Assembly: GCA_000149265.1 (NCBI GenBank)
Contig: CH003018.1
Coordinates: forward strand, 1,254,029 to 1,318,028
Origin: Ciona savignyi
Taxonomy: Eukaryota > Chordata > Ascidiacea > Phlebobranchia > Cionidae
DNA: 64,000 nt
Reading direction: 5' to 3'
Part shown: positions 1 through 13,400 of the stretch, piece by piece
Numbering within the stretch: the stretch's first letter is position 1
Layout: every line of letters begins with the position of its first letter
Notes under the pieces: generated by a model
Told to the model about the DNA's origin: nothing
Database searches by the model: none
What the model saw: the letters and a program-made list of their open reading frames with translations, nothing else
Position numbers and translations under genes: made by a program

Positions 1-951
1 GGTCGCAGTGCACATTTACCGCTTGTTTACATGGTTTAAATGTGTTGAACCAACTGTAATTTACAACAAGGATTACAATCAGATTATCATATATATTTGA
101 AACAAGGTCAGCAACATTTGGCCAAAGCAAACACCAACGACCTGCTATGAAATAATTTATCACCATAGTATGCTTAATGGAAAAATATACATATATTGGT
201 TTTGTCAGTTTTTTCTCACTAGTTCGTATGACTTGTTACGCATATTTTCCCCGTAAGTAGTTGTCAGATCAAAATGATTTTTAAATAAGTGCTGGTTTAT
301 ATGTATTCGATGCGCAGTAGGAAAGTTATGATATAAATGTAGAACCAGGAATAAAAAAAACTCCCGAGATTCTTTGTTAGTAGATTTCTTATAGGTTATC
401 CAATTCAATCCAAATTCTTACGAAACTTGTAAAAGTATTTATGGGACTAAGGAAATAAATACAAAGTTATCAAAATAACAAAATCCTCCTGGTAAATCCA
501 GACATTTTACCTAACTAGAGCCCAATGAGATCAAGCTAATTTTGCGTGGATACCTATGTAATAAAGTTCAAGAATACAGAAAGAATGCACGTTTTTTTGT
601 AATTTTTATTTTCAACACTGTTATTGTTTTTTAGTCGATATTCTCGAGACTAGATTGAAAGAAGTACATAAATTTCAAAAAAAAAACATGTAAAAGTGGG
701 CTACGCTTGTAAAACACCTTGCCAATACCAATACAAATCACACAGAATAAAAACAGGTGTGAAACCCACACCTATATATTTGACCGTTACCCGTAAATCT
801 CCAGAAACCGTAGTTCAATTGAATCAATAATCACTCTGTTTAATGGTTAATCGCATTTTACAAGAATGAGTTAAAACTAACCGGAATGTTAGTTAGTAAA
901 GATGTATAGATGTGAATGATTCTGACAGAAAGTAATTAAATAACAAATTTG

Positions 952-1073
952 GTTTGATAACTCAGATCCCACCAATTTATGCTTGCAGAAACAAAATTGT
1001 ACCAATCGTGCTGTAACAAAAATTGTAACAAAAAAACAAAGTAGTAACAAAATTTTTAAGAATGTTAGATAGC
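952..1073 (+). repeat. Dispersed repeat, copy 1 of 3
   Basis: The core TTTATGCTTGCAGAAACAAA is preceded by a GATAACT segment and followed by an AAT-GTTAGATA-like segment. The same order of blocks occurs at about 40428-40520 and, shorter, at 40584-40650. It is a dispersed repeat family of unknown class; no terminal inverted repeats or target duplications were seen. Confidence 0.5.
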
Positions 1074-1149
1074 AGGTCTAATTAATATCAAATAGATGAA
1101 TGAGTCGTTGTACTGTTTTAGTTTAGCCAGTTATTTCACATGGTAAAGA

Positions 1150-1245
1150 CGACGTTCGCTAGCTATAGCGGCTATAGTTTCGGAACTACAACCGTTCGGC
1201 TGACTGCAAATAGTTTACGCTCTTACCAAATGAGCTAAAAGGGCG
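1150..1245 (-). mobile_element. tRNA-derived SINE head (fragment)
   Basis: Read on the minus strand, the segment has a tRNA A-box-like stretch (TAGCTCATTTGGTAAGAGCG) and, about 35 bases on, a B-box-like stretch (GTAGTTCCGAAAC). It resembles the promoter heads of the SINE copies at 48165 and 57950 but is more diverged. No intact tRNA cloverleaf is claimed. Confidence 0.4.
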
Positions 1246-1401
1246 TTGACATTTTGCTATCATGTCTAATTAGATTATGTTTGTGATATTGTGCCATTCA
1301 TACCAATACACCATTATTGGCTGGTTTCATTACTTCTTATATTCTTTACCAATAATACCAGGTTATAACCTTGCGATTACCAAATTTTAATATTGTTCTA
1401 G

Positions 1402-4400
1402 TGGTGACAGGCCAACAAAGTGAATCGGCAACTTTACCATGTAATACCACGGGCATTGATAAAGTTACCGCACCTTATGCCATCGAGTGGTCACGTCATG
1501 GACAAAAGATTCCGGTAATGATGAGAATAGGGAAGTATCCTTCCCATGTCAGTTCCGCCTTGGAAGGTGAGAAGAACAACGTACTTATATTCAGTGTTTA
1601 CAAATCTTTCTACACCATAAACTGATTATCTTAGAAGTACTAAACGCATCAACTTTACATCACTTTATATCGTGTTTATCATGCAAAATGTAGTAAACAT
1701 TTCATTATTACAGGTATTTGTACTTTTATTCGCATCTACCACGCAACACCACAGCGATTAAAAATAATGCTATACAATAAACCATAACTTCCAGTGCGCT
1801 AACAGTACTAAACACACCAACTTAATCTCACTTTATATCGTATTTATCATTATCTTAATCTCTCTTTATATCGTATTTATCACATCTCACTTTATATCGT
1901 ACAAAATGTAGTGAAATTTTATTTTTATATTTTAATGTTATTAAAAAATATTTAAAAAATGTTTTACTATACAGCATGGGAATCATTTTACCGTCACCAC
2001 ATCCTCGATTCCATTGGCATTTCTGGTGAGTTTTTATCTGCACCTATCTTTCCACTGCATTCCAAACGTCAAAAGCTTCGAAATGATTTTTAATAAAGGT
2101 CGAATCTCAATTTCCAACGAGTCCGCGTACGATGCGTCACTTATTATCCGTAACCTCAGCGTGTCAGATGCGGGCATGTACGAGTGCAAAGTGATATTAA
2201 TCGGGGATCAGTACCAGGAAAACAAACCAACCTCGGTTATACACTTGGTAGTGCAAGGTAATTCAGACAAATTTATTTCGTATTTTATAGATTACAAAGT
2301 ATACGTATCAACCTTTTTATCGTATTATTGTAAGTGCGTCTAATTAGGAACAATTCTCAATTTATATTGCGCTGTAAAAACGTTTAGTAAATGATTTACA
2401 CTAATATCGAAATTACTTTTGTGGTCAAAAATTTGAATTTCATCCAAATAGTTTTACATTTATTGTTCCGCCAAGTGGCGCTAGTAATCGTATGAGGTTT
2501 AAGTGTGAAATTTTCTATCAACCTAGGAAAACGCTATACAGGTATATGGGTAATCGTAAACATCTTGTGCTCTTGCGTAATTTAGAATTTCTTGAAAAAT
2601 CTTCTATTATCAGTTTACAAACAATATAAAATTCAAAGTTGCCGTAGTTTAACTTGTCTTGGACGATACTTAAGTGAATTCATTTGTCGTGGAAAACAGG
2701 AGAGGGATATATTGCATACTTTTGTTAGAGTTGAGCTAAAATTAGGTTGTGGTCGTAACACCAAAAGGTTATGTAGTATTGGGTTTGGCCTAAAATTAGT
2801 AAATACTACTGTATAAGAAGAGACGAACGATCAATAAGCAGTTTAATATCACGAACTGTGAGTAGGTTTATATATTTTTTATCTTACAGCATGTGATATT
2901 TTCATGACAGTTTATCACTGATAGCTATATTCTGAAGTTGTTCTGTTCAATATTCTTTAGGTGGGAGGTAAAAGGTTTGGTAAAGTGTATAAATTTGGTT
3001 TGTGTTGGTGGAAAGCCAAGTGATCACTCTGTCTAGAATAATCGGCGTTTTTACACATAACAGAAAGATTTTTACCAGGGATAAAATGCCTATGTTATCA
3101 GCAAACATGATGGCTGGCTATTACTAATGCAACCAAAAAGGGTATAACCTAAATGGCGTTATACAAATATGCATGATGGTCCGATTGTTCCAAAAACGTA
3201 GGTCTATACGATCTTATCTGGCTATAGTTGGGACCTTTGTTTTAACAGGTAATTCGATAATTTAAGGCATGTTTTCTTACAAAATACGTATATACGTTGT
3301 TTGTTGACCGTTCGTGGCCGCGTAAAGTTTTCTTTTTTTCTTTTTAATGCAACTTGGTATAGGATTTGTTTCTCTTTTTTTTCTTTTATAGGTAAAATAA
3401 ATTACTTAATAAAACATAAAGACATTGAACATAACGACAAAATTAATTAAAATATCGACTAGTTTTTTTTCGTTGTTACATGTGAGGTGGTATATACGTC
3501 ATGACCTATTTCATCTTCGTCACACGTTCAACGCTCATTTCGCGGTACTTAATATCTTGTATCATATATTTTATATATATATTAGTTATTAGTTTGACGT
3601 GCGGTACAAACACCAAGGTCATTTGCCATTTTAAATATACAAGCATTCACTCTGGATAATAACCTTTAAACAAAATGTTTCTTGTGTCATTGTTGCACTC
3701 TTGCCTCCAGCTAATGCTTTATGCCCACATTGTAATCCAACATGTTAAAGAGCGTATATCTACAAACAACAATTGGAGATTAAATTTGTTGTTTGACCGC
3801 CAGTAAGGATTATGGAGTTATCACTATTGCAAATGGCGCACACCTCGTCTGATTTTTATGGTGTGTATCATCGACCGTGTACGATCGCTCGACCGATACA
3901 GATATCAATCAATTCTATACAAAAACGCTATTGGTAAAACGACCATAAGTTGTTCGAAATTTTTTGCCCCTTAAAAATAAATTATCATGAATTGTTAAAG
4001 AAACTTTTGAATGCTCAAATTTAGTATTTCTGCATCTGATTTGTTGCTAGATCACAAACATTTGTTTATTTTGAGAAGTACGAATCACAACATTTATTGA
4101 GTGTTTGTGATTACAAGGAAAAACTGTACCAACGAAGCGGAACGGGGTCATCTCTTTACCGTTTGCTTTTAGGCAGTGTTGAGTCAGCTTTCATTGGGTC
4201 TAAAAAATAAATATTGGTATGGTTTGGTTGTATAGTTGGCATGATTTGGTTTTATATCATATCTGTCAATTTATGTATGAAACTTTTGATTTTATGAATG
4301 CCAGAAAACAAGTCGTACGGTGGTGTATACAGAAGGCCGCGTGATCTAGACTTAAACAGAATAAAGATCTAAATATTGAACTTAGTATTTTTACAATTCC

Positions 4401-7400
4401 CGCAATATTTATTTTTAGGAAAAGCGGCCTTATAGAATAAAGCCTTTATGTTAAAGTCCAAACCTAAGTGCAGTAAAGTAGTGCAAGGCTGCTTTTAATT
4501 AAATAGCTGACCACTTCCTCGCTGTAGCCCAATCTTTAATTAGCATCGTGGCAGCGCTCTGCAGTCGATATTCCGGGAGCGTATCCTTTTCATCGAGTGA
4601 ATTACAACGTTGGATTCAGGATTAAATGTAGCCGTTTAAATAAATTAGCATTGAGCGCCTGTAAGAGCAGATTCGGTTTATTACCAGTCTTGGCAATTGT
4701 GCTTTCTAACGTGCTTTCTGGTTAGAGCAGTGGATAGTCTTATAAGTAATTTATAAATGTCTATAACACGGCGGTTTAAGTATCCGTGTGTTAGATGTGC
4801 TGTTAATTTCGCTAGTTCTATTCGACTTGTTTGTATATGTATCGTGTAACTTATTATTGTTAAAATAAACCTTGGTTTAAAATAGATCGGGTAACGCCAG
4901 AGGCACTGGCAATAAGTTAAATATATATATATAGTCAACAGCCCATTTCTAGCGACATAGTAAAGCCATTTGCAAAAAGTGCTGTCAATATTTAATAAAG
5001 ACTAATTTTAAATTTATTCTTAAACTACTTAATATATTTGGGAAGCCGGAATCAGTATTCCTAAACTTAAATATATATTGTAATAATGAATTATTTGTAG
5101 CACTTTCGAAATATTGTCAATAATCAAGTTGATAAATCATACTATTTTTATTAGTATTCGGTCATGAGCTTTTAGCCTTAGCTCAGTACCGATAATCGGG
5201 AATTCTAATAACGTTGATCGACTTCGATCCATGCTTAGTCGCTATCACTTGTCTGTCAAGCATTATTGAACCATATTTGAAGAAAAAAATTGGCACTGTC
5301 GGCAGCGCGGCGATTGTTCGTCATGCCAGTTCTGCAGAGTAAGCTGAGATGTACAGTTAGCTTAGTATGTGCTTCTGCGTGAAAGTCAGATTTGGAACCT
5401 AATTTTGTACGGATAGGCTATTGTATAGCTAAATGTTTATCTTTATTTTAATTTTCTGTAGATCAGGTGTTTTGTTTCACCATGAAAGCGTTTTCATAAT
5501 GTTTAATAATGGTGATGTAAAATGTCAATCTGAATGCAAGAAACACTTAATCGCTGTCATTTCTAACTTTTTAGTGGTAAATCTGCTCTCATTAAGCGCA
5601 CACGCGTCTCTCCAAGGAGGTAACGTAAACGCTTTTAATTTAATTCAAATATTTGATTAAATTAAACCATGTTTGTTTAATGATCAATAAAATTAAGTGA
5701 CTCTCTTACAAAGTGCAAAAAGATATGTTGAGAAACGAAACTAAATCTTTAAATAAGGAACAGCGATAAGATAATTAATAGAAATATATATATTGATACG
5801 TTACTTACTATACATATCTATAGTTTAAAATATTTTTCTATTTTTTGTACTAAATATATATATATATATATATATATATGAAAAATTGTAAAATGTTTTA
5901 AGGTTTGGTATTGATGATACTTTGATCTGATAAACCGTTAATTGATCTGTATCCGTGCATGAACGTTGTGTACGGTGTACAATGTTTAGTATAAATAAAT
6001 CGGATTAAAAGATTTATATTTGATCTGGATTAACTTGTGGTAGGTCGAAGCGTATGATTGCAATCAATTAATATTAATCGAGTCGCAGTTTTATTTGCAT
6101 AGATTAATTAATCTGGATTTATTTGATTTCAACGGTCCGCTATAGCACGGAGCAGGAATTCGGTTTACTTGCAAGCACCCAAACTTCGGGGATCATATCT
6201 GGTGCTTTAAACCCCATACGAAAGTTGTCCAATTAGAAAGCAGTAAACAATTTCAAACTTGTGACCATGGCAACCAAGATGTGGTTCATTGCCCACACAG
6301 CCATAGAAGTTGTGTAGGTGACAGCATGATGGAACGCAGCCCCCGCACTCTCGCTTCTAGCATACATTTTAGTAAAATATTCTATATGGGAAAACCAATT
6401 TGTCAATTTTTAATTAAAAATACGGGTCTACACACTTTTTTTGTCGTACAAACTTAAATCAAATCGAATACAGTTACACACTGTGTCGTTGGTAAAACAG
6501 GCGAAATAAGCGTACATACATCTACATCTCTTTGACCGATATGCATTTAGGCAATATAAGTCTTTAATCGATAAAGGCGAACATAATCCGTAACGATGTT
6601 GTACAGGAGTTATTAGTATTATTGATGTTCCGTTACCAGGTCACGACACGATTAACGAGCTTGTATTTGCATTCGCTGCTCGGTTGAAATCCACTTTCGC
6701 TGTGTTTCTTACTTCACGTTTTTACCCGCAGCACCACCTACTCTGGTTGTCACTCCACCCGCCTCCGAATATGGTAAAGAAGGGAGCGCTCTACTTCTTC
6801 GGTGTTTAGCAAATGGCGTACCGGAACCGGTAATTACGTGGACGAAAGATGACTGGTCAATCAGAGATGGACATGTTAGTAAACGCTTGAACAATAAAAC
6901 ACTCTGAGCATTATACGCATCTTAGATGTACTTTTTGCGTTGTGTCTATTGTGGTATTCCATATATAAAAAGGATCTTCTCTTTTAGATTATAGGAATGT
7001 AGGCTACAATTGTGTTGAATCTTATAAAATTGTATAAATGTATTATTACATTGCTATATGGTAATCTCCAGGAGGGGTTTCGATTAAATAACGGCGAGCT
7101 TCGAGTTTCCTCATTGCGTCGCTCTCACAGCGGTAGATATACGTGCCGTGCGCAAAGTGTCCAGGGTCAGGTACAACACTCCACCATTGTATATGTATCA
7201 GGTAAATTGAAGCAAAGATTTGTTAAAACGTATTTTATGGCCATTGAATTTCAGCGCCTCCCATATTTGTTGTTTCACCCGACGATTTTACGACCAAGGA
7301 ATCGGGCACTGCTCTGTTTTCGTGCAGAGCAAAGGGCTATCCCGCAAACATATCTTACAGGTATATTTAACCATTTCAATTTTTTCAGAACTTTTATGAT

Positions 7401-10400
7401 AAAAAAACAGTATAACTTTAATTCAAAAGTGGTTCTAAACGACGGCGATGAATAATACATAAATTGACGGAAATGTATCCATTCGTATAGATGGCTGCAC
7501 AAGAATGTCGAAGTCAGTTCTTCGAAAGCGATCAAACGTCGGTATAATATACTCGATGATCAAACTCTATATATTTATGACGTCATATTGTCGGACAAAG
7601 GTAGCGTCACGTGTGAGGCAAGCAATGGTTACGGTCCACCAATAAGAGCTACTGCAACTCTTACAGTGGAATGTAAGTCATTAGTAACTGATGATGAATG
7701 TGTCAATACAGTTTAATTAAATTGCCGTAGTCTGTATCTTGTTTAATTTATTAAAGAACACATCGCTACCATTTATATGCATTACGGTTATAAATCTACA
7801 ATTTATTTTATTGTAACCGTAATCGCACTTATGAAATTATGTGGTAACTTTAAACTCACCCTTACGTACTACGTGGAATCTTACGAAGAGATATCTCATA
7901 ACCGTTCTTTCCCTGTCGCCCCGAAAGTGAGATGTCACATGGGAATAAAATATTTATACAAAGCTGAAGACCAATATTGCCCGCAGCAATTTATAGTGGG
8001 ACAGTTTTACTTTTTCCATTTTTAATCAGATTACGTATACCACAAGTCAAAATGTTACATGTTGCATTCTTGTATCGGTTATTTCAAGCCAGCTAATATA
8101 CTCAACTCGTTGTGTTTAACAACTTGGTAACATAACACACATTTCAGTTCGAGCCCGAGTTAACCAGATGTTACCGGTCGCATATGCGGGGATTTCCCTA
8201 CCATTGAAGCTATATTGTCCCGCCATTGCTGAACCTCCTTTAAATTCTATTAGCTGGGAAAAAGATGGAAACAACCTGCGTGTTCAACAGGTAATAACTC
8301 TAAATTAGTTAGAGTTGAATCATGGAAAGGCTATTGCTTTTGAAACATTTTTATGGTAATTGAAGTTTATACTATAATAGAAGTGGAAGGTTATATACTT
8401 TTATCGCCAAATATCGTCAATCGTTGTTATAGTTTAATAGAAGCTTAGAGCTGAAGATGTTTTGAATTTCTGATGAATAAAACTGCTAAAGTGCTTAGTA
8501 CAGCAGAGCAAGAGTGAGATAACAATTGTCTACTTCTATCTCCCCCGCAATAATACAATGTAGTTGTTAAATTATTAAACATTTTTGCATTTAATCCTTA
8601 CGATAAAATGGTTTTCTACCACATAAGAAACAAATCCACTTTACCATATATGTTCTATTGATTTCTACAAGGATGTTCTCTTATTCAATCTGAAAGAAAC
8701 AACTTTAAGAGCCTTTTAAATTAAATCACGGCTTTTTTTAACTTTTATATCAAAACGCCACTTTCAGAACCCTCGTTTTTCTACTGATGGCAACGGTAGC
8801 CTCATCATACACTCTGTTGATCATCGTGACGCTGGAGAGTACACCTGCACCCCCATCAATATTGTGGGTACTGTAGGGAGATCACCACCCACCAGAGTTC
8901 TGATCAGAGACCCACCTGTGTTCACAACCAGTCCGGAATCCATTTATGAAAATGTTATAGGCACCACATTGTCAATTCCGTGCGCAGGCAACGGTGACCC
9001 TTTCCCAGCCATATCGTGGCGAAAGGTAAAATTCTATAAATGGCAAACCACAAATACATTAGAGATTAATGATATGTCACTTTTTTTAGCTTTCTCCTGG
9101 TTTTGCACCAAAGTTTTGTGTCGACGGAGGAAACTTAAGTATTGCTTCATTAAGAAAATCACATCATGGAGTTTGGCAATGTGTTCTCTCAAATCCCGTC
9201 GCTGATGTCACTTCTGATGTTATGGTCTTTGTAAAAAGTATGCTGTGAGATATGACACAAATCTTTATCACCAAAAATGGAGAACGCAAGAGACTTTGTA
9301 GTACGGGAGTCGGAAAATTTTACGTACATTTTCCGGTTACCACAGCTATTACAGTGTATTGACTACACGATGGGGACATTATTACCCTTTTTGTAAAACC
9401 AAGAAAACGACTCTATTCGCAAGTCAGGTAGTCCTTGCACTTGGACAACAAGTGATCAGACGATGGCAAGTTTTGATTGCACCACCGTTCGGCTAACGGT
9501 CCGTCGCGATGTATATAATGACGAAGAACTTCAAAGTAGTTAAACAGATGTATTTGAAACAATATATCGGATAACGTGTATAAACTTTATTTGTTATTTA
9601 CAGACACTACTCCACACGCCGTAAATAACTTCACTGCGCATGCGCTTGGAGATTCATCGGTGCAAGTCAGGTGGACTCCTGGGTACAACGGTGGTTTCCC
9701 TCAATACTTTACACTGTGGTAAGTAATAATACAATAGAAATAATATTAGTGTACATTTTTGTAAAACGGTCTAACGGTTAAACAAAAAAACTACATTCTA
9801 CATGTGTAGCCATAGTTATGCACTTTTAAAACAATAATAAAATATCAAAGGTTATGTATAATCGTTTTATTTCATTTACAATCATACCCTTGGTCGTCTT
9901 TTACTATTAAAATCAAATCGACGTGATGCATATTCGCTATTGCGCTAACGAAATAAATAAACTTCCAACTATTCAAATTAATAAGAATACTTGATATTGA
10001 AATTCCCCGGTTTCAAAGTAGTATATTGTTCCTTCAAGCTTTCCCCAGATGTTACACTTTAGTTTGAAGACTTAGTTTCGTAGCGTATTTTTCTGGATTG
10101 AATATAACACTAGACTATGTAAACATCTAGGCTAATATATATGAGAATATATACTTGGGATTTCTATGGTTGCATATTATTTCACAAGCCCCTACTTAAG
10201 GGCCATTGATATATTTGTTTTATAGTTTCACGTCTCAGTTTAGTTTATAACAACCCAGTGTTTTGAGACATTTTTCACACTTACATAAACTTAAATAAAA
10301 AATACCATATAAATCGGTGTTTCTCAACCTTTTTTGTTGCATGCCTTCCTTTGGCTATTTTAATTTTTTTTATTCCTTCCCTACTGTATAAAGTAACCAC

Positions 10401-13400
10401 AATTTGAGTCATTACTAGACGTAATAAGGAAATACACATATTCAGAGATGATTTATTTAAACTGCATATTATTTCTGCTAAACCACTTTGTGTTGTGCAT
10501 ATAGTCCTATAGTTCTAATAACAAATGTCATCTATCAACAATTTCAAAAAATCTCCCTGTAGTGTCATATTATACAAAGTATAAAATGCACAAATTCCTC
10601 CCCCGTTGAGAACCACTGACTTTAATGAAAAATTAAAATTCTAGATTCGTAAATACTTCTGTGAAATGATTCTTAAAATATTTTTCATTATTTTACTTTA
10701 TACACCCCCTTTTAAACCTTATTTATTAAACCTAAAATTATTATCAATTTCAAAAGGTATAAACGCGTCGACCAAGGAGACCACACGTGGATGACAGTGT
10801 CGATAAAGAACGGAGATGGGACAGTGGTCCGAAACTTAATATCGGCCACATTATATCAGTTTTCCGTAATTCCGGAAAATCAGAAAGGAAAGGGACCTTT
10901 TAGCGACACCATAACTGCTAAAACCAGAGGTGAGTATTTTTTATACTCTATAAGCATTAATATGTTTGGATGAGTACGAAAGGTACGAAAGGTTTATTTA
11001 TGAAAACTATTCTTTTCTGTTTTTGTTAATCTTAATCTTTCCATAAACTTCCGTGTGTTGTAAAAATAGTTTTAATATTCCTAGATTTTGTAACCAAATT
11101 GTTAACACAAGATCAATATATATAAAACATACTATATTTGGCTTACAGAGATGTTTAATCTACAGAAACAACACCTCTCGTCCCTCCACGACCGGTGTAT
11201 GTTCCACCGCCCTCTCAGTTGAGATCACAGATATCAGAGGACGGGAAAATTGTACTAGCTTGGCGAAAGGCGGTGGAATATGACCAGCTTCTTGGTTATT
11301 TAATTGAATACAGGCGTCTTGCTGAACAAATATCTTCTACAATATCTTCTGGCAGCAATGGTAAACAAAAGTTGTTTTAATTTTTGTGGTAAAAGCTAAA
11401 ACAAAGTCGTGCTTAGCGGTTTTAATTTATTTACGCATTTGGCTGTAGCTTATGATAACAAAATTTATACATAAAATTGTTAAATAAATTTTAAACTGAT
11501 CGGTACGGCGTCATAAAGATAAGCCGACTCGACTGAAAAGTTGGATAAATTGAGTTTTTGGTCCAATTGTGTTTTCCAAATTGATTTTATATATCTACTT
11601 ACAATTTGAAATAAATTGACCTTTCCATTCACGAGATGTGAACTATCAAAGAGCATAAACCGGGCGTCTTTTTAACATGTTATTGTCTCTTACAGAGATG
11701 CGAAGTAGACGAAGTGTGTTTAACATTAAGTGGTACACATTAGCTACTACTCCAAGAAATGTTACATCGTATATAATTGAAGCGGATAAGATATATCGAG
11801 ACGAGCTGTATGAGTTTCATGTCATATCAGTAACATCATCACAGTACAGCGAACCAAGCAAATCTTTAAACGTTTCAACCAAAGGTATAGTAGATTAATC
11901 ATAATTGTATGTGGGCTGAAGTCCATTATAATTGTGCACATTCTGTTACAAACTCCCAATATATCATATTTAACAACAGTAATTAATTGCAGTCTTGTAT
12001 ATTAGGAGTAATGGTAACATTGCTGATATATCATATTAATTTAAATGCAATTATGTGGAACTTTCCAGGCTTACTCATCTACCCTCCACATTCACCGCTG
12101 CAGGGCAGCATCGAGAACAACCCGGTTTTACTCGGAGCAATCGTCGGATCGTTAATTGTCCTTATTATTTTATTACTATTTATTGCTTGGTGCTACAAAA
12201 GAAAGGATACTGGTTCGGCGAAAAAAACAAAAGGTTAAAAATCATATCTTATCTAAGATGCTAAACAACAATTAATATAGTATTACACACGTGTTAACTA
12301 ATCATAAGAGAAAGTATCACATTTTTTTTAGAAATATATAGGAAATGTTCAATTACCGTTATGTCATTGTCTGAAAATGCAGGTTTTAAAAAGGTTAATA
12401 AATTAGCGTTTCATCCTCAGAATAATATAAATGTTTTTTTTCAATGCAGATTCTACGTCATTGCAGACCATCGCCTCGCCACGGAACGTAGAGAAAAGGT
12501 ATGTATATATATATATTATATATCATAGTTTTGCTGTATTGGAATATCGGTAAACCTTTTTTTCGTATATCCATTCTTTCGTATTTTACAGTTCTGACAA
12601 CGTGCAACGTCAGGATTTCACCAGCGATGTAATAATAAATAATGGATTTAATCCTACTTCGTCATCCATCGCTCTTCATGACGACACAAACAGAAATGTG
12701 ATGTCATACAGAAGCAACAAATTCCCTACAGATGATGAACATAGTAGGAGCTTCTGTAAAATTTGTAATCGAACTTTACTATTGTTTTGGTTCAGTATTT
12801 TTAAAAATATTATTATAGGACGATAAGAGGACTATATTTTGATGTTGTTTTAAACGAAAGTTTAATTTCTCAGTGTTAGAAAGTTGCTCTTTGTTGCATC
12901 CCAAGCCCACGTTGATTGATGCCGGCGAGAAGAGCATTTTTGTTTCACCAGTACCAATAAGAAAAACAGATGTTGACGTTCTACTTTACGCCGAGGATAT
13001 TCCAAGGGAAAACATTAATGAAAAATTTAAAAGTAAACGAATTTATTTTTACTGTTTAATGCTACTACCATTGGGGAATTACTTGGACATGTTTTCTTCA
13101 GTTTTATAAATCTTTCAGATTTCCACTTAGTTTTTGGATTGCATTTGACAATTTATTGCATTGCAGATGCAACTTTGCCAAACCGACTGTATTCCGACGT
13201 GAAGGGATATGTTCAGCCAATATCCGCCACTGCCTATACGACTAAACGAAATAGGAGTAAAACAAATTCTTTTGTGCGGCACTTATCATTCGAAGATAGA
13301 CGACGTCTGCAAACTCCAGAGAGCAAGTGTGACCTTGTTTTCGGCGTAGTCGGCAAAACGGAAAATGATGAGCTTTCAGATTTTCCACCTAATGTATCGT

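Larger units (their letters stand above)
1..1401. other. Upstream region without an identified exon
   Basis: No coding exon is supported here. The signal-peptide exon of Turtle-like gene A should lie upstream of 1402 in phase 1, but I found no convincing one, so it is probably left of the window. The stretch contains a dispersed repeat copy (about 952-1073) and a tRNA-like SINE head (about 1150-1245), described separately. The rest is AT-rich and featureless. Confidence 0.5.

Noticed and set aside
1150..1245. Functional tRNA gene
   Set aside because: A- and B-box-like parts exist, but paired stems and a clean anticodon loop do not; better explained as a SINE head.
1277..1361. Possible first exon of gene A (ATG at 1277, donor CCAG/GTTATA in phase 1)
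   Set aside because: The intron to 1402 would be only about 40 bases and the peptide is a poor signal sequence with Tyr/His in the core.
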